Assembly: GCA_002441865.1 (NCBI GenBank)
Contig: DJNY01000092.1
Coordinates: 13,313-31,757 of the forward strand
Direction of reading: 5' to 3'
Source of the DNA: Lachnospiraceae bacterium UBA6452
GTDB taxonomy: Bacteria > Bacillota > Clostridia > Lachnospirales > Lachnospiraceae
Length of the DNA stretch: 18,445 nucleotides
A model generated the notes under the pieces. That model was not told the origin of the DNA and ran no database searches. It was given only the letters and a program-made list of their open reading frames with translations. Positions 13,953 to 18,445 of the stretch are shown piece by piece. The position numbers and the translations under genes were made by a program. How positions within the stretch are numbered: position 1 is the first letter of the stretch; each line of letters opens with the position of its first letter.

Positions 13953-15725
13953 ATGCGATCAGGCAGAACAACGAAAAAAATACAATGGATGCTCCCCGTG
14001 CTGGTGTTTATGCTGGGGTGCTTTGTACTTTCTGTTATATTATACAGTACAGGAAAGGCAAATCAGAAGCAATTACAGACGGTCACGGAACTAAATGCAA
14101 TGACATATGCAGAGCGGATATCAAGTGATCTGAACAATGGGATAGCCATCACGGATGCCCTGCAGGAAATCCTGATCAGTGAAAATGGAGAACTGGATAA
14201 TTTTCCATTGATCGCGGAAGATATGATGACAAGCGCAATCCAGAGCATACAGCTGGCACCGGACGGTGTGGTGACGGAAATCTATCCGGAGGCAGGAAAT
14301 GAAGCCGGAAAGATCGACCTTTTACATGACGAAACAAGAGGCGGGATCTGCCGCTACGGAAAAGAACATGATCTGACGACTATGCAGGGACCTTTTCAGC
14401 TGAAGCAGGGAGGGAGCGGAATCGCGATCCGGAATCCGGTGTATCTGCAAAATGAAGCAGGGGAATCTGTTTTCTGGGGCTTTACAATAGCGATCATTCG
14501 TGTGCCTGATATTTTTGCCAATTCTGCACAGGCACTGACTGATTTTGGATATGCTTATCGTCTGTCCAAAACACTTTCTCCACTGGACACGGAATATGAA
14601 GAGGTCGCTTCTTCGGGAACAGAGCTGGACGATCCGGTTTCATACGAATTTGAGCTTGGTGGCTGTTCCTTCATAATAGAAGTTATGCCGGATGCCGGCT
14701 GGAATAAAGGCAGCCATTCCTCCATCATCCTTTTCAGCGGTCTTATGATCATCCTGCTCCTGACAGGGCTTACAACGGCAATTCTGATTCTGGAGAAACG
14801 CAGGAAAACGTTAAAAATATTATCTACAACGGATCCGCTGACAGGGCTGCTGAACCGGAAAGGATTTGGTGAGCAGATACGGAAGTGTATGAAAGATCCT
14901 GCACAGCCATATGTTGTCCTGCAGCTGGATATTGATGATTTTAAGTTTATCAATGATATATACGGACATGCAGCAGGAGATATGGCATTACAGGAACTGG
15001 CAGAGAGCATGCGGGATGCGTTCCCCGGGGATGCAGTTTTATGCCGCAGCGGCGGAGATGAGTTCACGATCGTCCTGCCCGGAATGACATGCGAAAAGGC
15101 ACGGGAACAGATAGAGACGTTTACTGCCATGCCACGGTACTTTCAGCACGGGGATACCATGCAGCCATTTTATATTTCTCTTGGTTATGCCCAGTACCCG
15201 GCGGATGCAGACAATGCAGAAGCACTGATACAAAATGCAGACAGAGCGCTTTATGAAGTAAAGATGCGCGGAAAACATGAGTGCCTTCCATATCAGAAAG
15301 ATCTGAAGACACGGAAAAGAAGCCGCCTTGGATTTGCACTGCGGGATATTTCACGCCATCTGCCAGGTGCATTTCTGATCTACAGGGCAGATCCGGAAGA
15401 TGACCAGATCCTGTTTGCAAATCAGGAATTGATCAGCTTCGCGGGATGTAAGGATCTGGATGAGTTTCTTTCTTACTGTGGGCACAGGTTCCGGAATCTG
15501 ATCCATCCGGAGGAGCAGGATGCGGTGGAAGCAAGCATCTGGCGGCAGATCCATGCAAAGGCTGCGGATACAAATGATTATGTACAGTTCCGTTTTGCAA
15601 AAAAGGATGGTACATATCATCCGGTTCTGGATCATGGACGTATCGTGGAAAACACATATTACGGAAATGTATTTTATGTACTGATCATGGATTGCGATCT
15701 GCTGGAAGCGCATTATCAAAGATAA
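13953..15725 (+). CDS. membrane diguanylate cyclase, sensor-GGDEF-PAS
   Basis: A 590-residue protein that should make cyclic di-GMP from two GTP. Order: TM1 (about 11-31), an extracytoplasmic sensor region (about 32-255, probably a Cache-like fold), TM2 (about 256-281), a cytoplasmic GGDEF domain with DPLTGLLNR from Asp294 and an intact GGDEF signature at 367-371, then a C-terminal PAS-like domain (about 460-588; HPEEQDAV, FRFAKKDGTY). PAS after GGDEF is less common than PAS before it. The inhibitory RxxD site expected five residues before GGDEF is absent, so product inhibition is unlikely. GAGGTGA precedes the ATG. It is divergent from the MATE gene. The signal sensed is unknown. Confidence 0.88.
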   Translation: MRSGRTTKKIQWMLPVLVFMLGCFVLSVILYSTGKANQKQLQTVTELNAMTYAERISSDLNNGIAITDALQEILISENGELDNFPLIAEDMMTSAIQSIQLAPDGVVTEIYPEAGNEAGKIDLLHDETRGGICRYGKEHDLTTMQGPFQLKQGGSGIAIRNPVYLQNEAGESVFWGFTIAIIRVPDIFANSAQALTDFGYAYRLSKTLSPLDTEYEEVASSGTELDDPVSYEFELGGCSFIIEVMPDAGWNKGSHSSIILFSGLMIILLLTGLTTAILILEKRRKTLKILSTTDPLTGLLNRKGFGEQIRKCMKDPAQPYVVLQLDIDDFKFINDIYGHAAGDMALQELAESMRDAFPGDAVLCRSGGDEFTIVLPGMTCEKAREQIETFTAMPRYFQHGDTMQPFYISLGYAQYPADADNAEALIQNADRALYEVKMRGKHECLPYQKDLKTRKRSRLGFALRDISRHLPGAFLIYRADPEDDQILFANQELISFAGCKDLDEFLSYCGHRFRNLIHPEEQDAVEASIWRQIHAKAADTNDYVQFRFAKKDGTYHPVLDHGRIVENTYYGNVFYVLIMDCDLLEAHYQR

Positions 15726-15737
15726 AAAGGAAAGAAA

Positions 15738-15762
15738 AGGCGGGAGCTTCTGGCTCCCGCCT
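15738..15762 (-). terminator. terminator between convergent GGDEF and cupin genes
   Basis: AGGCGGGAGC (15738-15747) and GCTCCCGCCT (15753-15762) form a perfect 10-bp stem with a 5-base loop. Read leftward it is followed by TTTTCTTT, so it ends the cupin gene. Read rightward the T-run is poor, so it is weaker for the diguanylate cyclase. Confidence 0.85.
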
Positions 15763-15768
15763 GGTGTC

Positions 15769-16428
15769 TTATGCAAGGACAAGTAACAATGCCATTTTGA
15801 ATCTGCCATCTGCTGTTACGCTGTGCAGACCATTCTTTTCAAAGCGGAAGCATTCACCGGCGGAAAGTTCGTAATCTTTTCCTTCATAGCCGATCGTTGC
15901 TTTGCCTTCTAATGCGAAAACGATCGCATTGCCAGGTGCCCGGTGTGGTGTCAGGCCGGTCCCTTCGTCAAATGCCATAAGCACATATTTCATGGACGGA
16001 TTGCTGACAACATCCATGTTGGCAATGCTGCCTTCTTCATAATCAATCAGGTTTTTCAGTTCGAATACTTCGTTTGTTTTTACATTCGGATTCATTGTAA
16101 TCTCCTTTTCTGTGTTATTTTCCAATATGATCTCTGTGTATACCATACCGGAATCTGTTTCCATTCCGCATAAGGTTTTGCCGGGAACGATGAGAGCTGC
16201 ATGGGGGAAAAGCGGCTTTTCCTCAGCGTTTTCTCCGATCAGGATATTGCCCCGGCCTGCTGCACCGATGTACATTGTCATACGGTCATAGCTTTCCTGA
16301 CTGATGGACGTATCTTTTCCGAGTGAGAACAGGGTAACTTTTGTGGTATTGCCCAGTTTTGTATCTCTGGATATGGTAAAGCCATCCCGGATGGGACGCA
16401 GCTGCTCGATCGTAAATACAGATTCCAT
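15769..16428 (-). CDS. cupin-domain protein
   Basis: A 219-residue cytoplasmic protein with two tandem jelly-roll halves. The second is the clearer cupin: TPHRAPGNAIVFALEGKATIGYEGKDYELSAGECFRF and LHSV, with His and Glu positions that could hold a metal. The first half (about 30-110) has a similar beta pattern but no obvious metal residues. Cupins range from enzymes to binding proteins, so no reaction is claimed. AAGGGG precedes the ATG. It is a monocistronic leftward gene ending 7 bp before a strong terminator. Lying in the same cluster as a Crp/Fnr regulator and a ferredoxin-like gene, it may belong to the same response, but nothing seen in the sequence proves this. Confidence 0.75.
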   Translation of the reverse strand: MESVFTIEQLRPIRDGFTISRDTKLGNTTKVTLFSLGKDTSISQESYDRMTMYIGAAGRGNILIGENAEEKPLFPHAALIVPGKTLCGMETDSGMVYTEIILENNTEKEITMNPNVKTNEVFELKNLIDYEEGSIANMDVVSNPSMKYVLMAFDEGTGLTPHRAPGNAIVFALEGKATIGYEGKDYELSAGECFRFEKNGLHSVTADGRFKMALLLVLA

Positions 16429-16469
16429 AGAAAACCCCTTTCATTTGATTGATTTAGTATGTGAAAGAA

Positions 16470-16498
16470 TTGTGTCTCCTATGAATATAAGCTATAAT
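16470..16498 (+). promoter_or_regulatory. promoter of the two-TM protein
   Basis: TTGTGT (16470-16475), a 17-bp spacer and a perfect TATAAT (16493-16498), 58 bp ahead of the GTG start at 16557. Confidence 0.7.
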
Positions 16499-16556
16499 AA
16501 GAAAAAAGAAAAGAACAAATTTGATCGGATTACCGGATGGATAAGAGGAGAAAATC

Positions 16557-16949
16557 GTGGAGCATGTATTATTTATTGTAATTGGTATCGGTGTGTTTTT
16601 GTTAGGCGTAAGGGATCTGTGTATCCCGGTTCTGTGTACAGAGCAGATAGAGGCGGAGCATACGGGATACAGGACCTATTATGGCGGCGGCAGATATGGC
16701 ATACGAAAAATAGATATACCTGTTTTTACTTATACTTATCAGGGCGTTAGTTATCAACGCCAACTGGCACAAAATGTGTCATACAAAAAACTGACGGAAA
16801 ATATGGAGCAGGGCAATATCCATCCAATCTACATCAATCCCAAGCACCCACAAACCTGTATTTTTCAGAGAAAAGTAAGACCGGATACGATCCTGTTCCT
16901 CTGTATGGGGCTGCTTATCGTGCTGGGAGAGCTTGTGAGAATGCGATAG
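16557..16949 (+). CDS. small two-TM membrane protein, DUF3592-like
   Basis: A 130-residue protein with an N-terminal hydrophobic segment (HVLFIVIGIGVFLLG) and a C-terminal one (TILFLCMGLLIVLGEL). Between them is a polar, beta-rich loop with VFTYTYQGVSYQRQL and IYINPKHPQTCIF. That layout, with strand patterns around a Y-N-P-x-x-P motif, matches DUF3592-type membrane proteins of unknown function. The start is GTG at 16557, supported by GAGGAG 6 bp upstream; no ATG in this position would keep the first membrane segment. The loop should face outward if the N-terminus is inside. It has its own promoter and lies between two leftward genes, so it is monocistronic. Confidence 0.7.
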   Translation: MEHVLFIVIGIGVFLLGVRDLCIPVLCTEQIEAEHTGYRTYYGGGRYGIRKIDIPVFTYTYQGVSYQRQLAQNVSYKKLTENMEQGNIHPIYINPKHPQTCIFQRKVRPDTILFLCMGLLIVLGELVRMR

Positions 16950-16978
16950 AAAATGCAAAGCCGGACAAAAAAGGCAGT

Positions 16979-17650
16979 TTATAATAATTTAAAATAACTG
17001 CGCCGTGTTTCGAGGAGACCAAGTGAGGCAAGCTTGCTGATCTCTGCGGACATGGCGCTTCTTTCTACGCCGAGATAATCGGCAAGCTGCTGTCTGTTAA
17101 ACGGAATATAGAAGGCATTTGTTCCTTTTTCTTTTGCCTGGTCATTCAGATAAGCAAGCAGTTTTTCTGCCGTTGTTTTATGAGAAATATATTTCAGCTT
17201 CCGGTTCAGATACATATTTTTACGTGCAACGATACCAAGCAGATTCCGGATCAGGACAGTGTGATAAGTCCGGCTCTCATCGGCAGCGTGCAGCAGGGCA
17301 TGACTGCTGATGGTTAAGATATGGCAGTCTGTGGCGGCGATGATCGTGACGGGAAGATCTGTGACGTTTGCACAGGCAAAAGCCTCTGCAAAAAGAGCAC
17401 CGGCGGAAACGGAGGCAGTGATACTGCGATTGCCGTAATAATCATCCTGCAGGATGTGGATATCACCCTGCAGCACAATACCGATAAAGTTGACAGCATC
17501 ACCGCAGTGGCGGATCGTTTCTTCTTTTTTATAATGTCTGACGCGTGCTTTCAGTTCTTCAAGAACACATGGCAGTTCTGTCTGTGGAATTCCCTGAAAT
17601 AACGGATTTTTCTGTATGAGAGTTTCATAAGATGCAAAATTTTTTGACAT
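16979..17650 (-). CDS. Crp/Fnr-family transcriptional regulator
   Basis: A 223-residue protein with an N-terminal cyclic-nucleotide-binding-type beta barrel (about 20-120), a long dimerisation helix, and a C-terminal winged helix with the recognition segment NRQQLADYLGVERSAMSAEIS. The cluster-ligating cysteines of FNR (four, N-terminal) are not evident; Cys28, Cys49 and further single cysteines lie within the barrel. The ligand is therefore unknown. The ATG at 17650 has only a weak ribosome site. It is divergent from the 4Fe-4S protein, with a perfect palindrome between them. This resembles HcpR-like redox/nitrosative regulators that control adjacent iron-sulfur genes, an inference from layout. 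Confidence 0.85.
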   Translation of the reverse strand: MSKNFASYETLIQKNPLFQGIPQTELPCVLEELKARVRHYKKEETIRHCGDAVNFIGIVLQGDIHILQDDYYGNRSITASVSAGALFAEAFACANVTDLPVTIIAATDCHILTISSHALLHAADESRTYHTVLIRNLLGIVARKNMYLNRKLKYISHKTTAEKLLAYLNDQAKEKGTNAFYIPFNRQQLADYLGVERSAMSAEISKLASLGLLETRRSYFKLL

Positions 17651-17662
17651 AGCAGCTCATTT

Positions 17663-17705
17663 TGTTGGAAATCCAACATAATTATTGCAATGAGTTTAGT
17701 ACAAT
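17663..17705 (+). promoter_or_regulatory. Crp/Fnr-type operator and -10 box of the 4Fe-4S gene
   Basis: The perfect inverted repeat TGTTGGA-AA-TCCAACA (17663-17678) has its centre at 17670.5. TACAAT (17700-17705) is the only good -10 and lacks a -35 at proper spacing. With a start near 17712 the palindrome would be centred at about -41.5, the class II activator position of Crp/Fnr proteins. The upstream regulator gene is the obvious candidate to bind it. Confidence 0.65.
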
Positions 17706-17722
17706 GACGACAGAAAAGTCAA
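17693..17722 (-). promoter_or_regulatory. possible promoter of the Crp/Fnr gene
   Basis: On the minus strand TTGACT (17722-17717), an 18-bp spacer and TAAACT (17698-17693). It overlaps the opposite-strand -10 and would place the palindrome just downstream of the start, compatible with autorepression. Confidence 0.5.
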
Positions 17723-17735
17723 GGAGGAATCACAA

Positions 17736-18338
17736 ATGGTTAGAAAGATCATTCATATTGATGAGGAAAAATGTAATGGCTGCGGGATCTGTGCAACCGC
17801 TTGCCATGAAGGCGCGATAGAGATCATAGACGGAAAGGCAAAGCTGACAAGAGAGCATTTCTGCGACGGCTTCGGCGATTGTCTGCCGGGCTGTCCGACA
17901 GGTGCGATCACATTCGAGGAAAGAGAAGCGCCGGCTTATGATGAAGCAGCGGTACTCAGAGCAAAGCAGGAGAAGGACAGACTGCTCAACTGGCCGGTAC
18001 AGATCAGGCTGGCACCTGCGCAGAGTCCGTATTTTGAAAGCGCAAAGCTGCTTATCGCAGCAGATTGTACAGCTTATGCATATGCAAAATTCCACAGTGA
18101 ATTTGTGGCAGGCAGAGCAACGCTGATCGGCTGTCCGAAGCTGGACGGTGTCAATTACAGCGAAAAGCTGACAGAGATCCTGAAGCAGAATGATATCCGC
18201 TCCGTAACTGTGCTCCGCATGGAAGTGCCATGCTGCGGCGGTCTGGAAATAGCGGCAAAGAAAGCACTGCAGGACTGCGGTAAAATGATCCCCTGGCAGG
18301 TCGTGACGCTCTCTATTGACGGAAAGATCCTGGACTGA
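17736..18338 (+). CDS. 4Fe-4S dicluster ferredoxin-like protein with C-terminal domain
   Basis: A 200-residue protein. The N-terminal ferredoxin module (about 1-65) has CNGCGICATACHEGAIEI and a second set with spaced cysteines CDGFGDCLPGCPTGAITF, so it should hold two 4Fe-4S clusters. The C-terminal 130 residues include LLIAADCTAYAY, LIGCPKLDGVNY and MEVPCCGGLEIAA, where extra cysteines could bind another cofactor. I recall such proteins next to hydroxylamine reductase (hcp) genes, but no hcp is in view. GGAGGA precedes the ATG. It is probably an electron-transfer protein under control of the divergent Crp/Fnr regulator. Confidence 0.82.
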   Translation: MVRKIIHIDEEKCNGCGICATACHEGAIEIIDGKAKLTREHFCDGFGDCLPGCPTGAITFEEREAPAYDEAAVLRAKQEKDRLLNWPVQIRLAPAQSPYFESAKLLIAADCTAYAYAKFHSEFVAGRATLIGCPKLDGVNYSEKLTEILKQNDIRSVTVLRMEVPCCGGLEIAAKKALQDCGKMIPWQVVTLSIDGKILD

Positions 18339-18380
18339 CACCGGAAATGCGAGAAATGCAAGAAGCCTGCGATTTGTTGG

Positions 18381-18409
18381 TTGAAAAGAAAAGTAGGTAA
18401 TGGTATACT
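18381..18409 (+). promoter_or_regulatory. promoter at the right edge
   Basis: TTGAAA (18381-18386), a 17-bp spacer and TATACT (18404-18409) with TG before the -10. The expected start is near 18416. ATG 18418 opens a frame to the window end but has no ribosome site; a later start outside the window is as likely. Confidence 0.65.
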
Positions 18410-18445
18410 TACTTCATATGCAGGAACGATACAAACGCCCAAACG

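Noticed and set aside
14555..15130. 191-residue leftward frame inside the GGDEF gene
   Set aside because: Shadow of a well-recognised coding sequence with intact motifs.
17730..18341. 203-residue leftward frame opposite the 4Fe-4S gene
   Set aside because: It mirrors a clear ferredoxin-type protein and has no ribosome site.
18418..18445. Leaderless start of a new gene at the right edge
   Set aside because: Only nine codons are visible and there is no ribosome site, so it cannot be supported as a gene.

Overview
The window looks like chromosome from an anaerobic Firmicute of the class Clostridia, most probably Lachnospiraceae. This rests on the class III (oxygen-sensitive) ribonucleotide reductase end, the many Cys-rich iron-sulfur proteins, strong AGGAGG-type ribosome sites, TTGACA/TATAAT promoters and protein sequences that read like gut clostridia. 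The family is inferred from sequence recognition only; no search was run. Layout, left to right: (1) 1-1454, the end of a class III ribonucleotide reductase with a thioredoxin-like tail, then pyrF. (2) 1519-4220, a metal-transport locus: a promoter with a 17-bp palindrome over its -10 box, a small membrane-anchored helical protein, a terminator, a dense cluster of hairpins and a heavy-metal P-type ATPase whose membrane metal motif is SCA rather than CPx. (3) 4221-8451, mixed housekeeping and unknown genes: a lipoprotein, a class-I glutamine-amidotransferase-like hydrolase, a stand-alone DAK/FakA-like domain, an unknown protein, and a convergent unknown protein whose candidate terminator lies inside its neighbour's coding region. 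(4) 8458-11993, the most interesting part. A SlyD-like FKBP and an HxlR regulator are transcribed leftward. Divergently there is a 60-residue precursor-like peptide with three ACGTACGA repeats (six Cys), a radical SAM/SPASM enzyme, a nitroreductase and a flavin/2[4Fe-4S] protein, all closely packed. This is a candidate radical-SAM-modified peptide (RiPP) or Cys-peptide redox system, with two palindromic candidate operators in the divergent intergenic region. (5) 11995-12498, a decayed Sir2-type deacylase pseudogene truncated at both ends, with an in-frame amber codon. (6) 12468-15725, a MATE transporter and a GGDEF-PAS diguanylate cyclase with back-to-back promoters. (7) 15738-18338, a cupin protein, a small two-TM protein, a Crp/Fnr regulator and a divergent 4Fe-4S protein. 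A perfect TGTTGGA-AA-TCCAACA palindrome sits at the spacing expected for class II activation of the ferredoxin-like gene. The right edge carries a strong promoter for a gene outside the window. No tRNA, rRNA, CRISPR array or insertion sequence was seen. No gap between genes reaches 300 bases.
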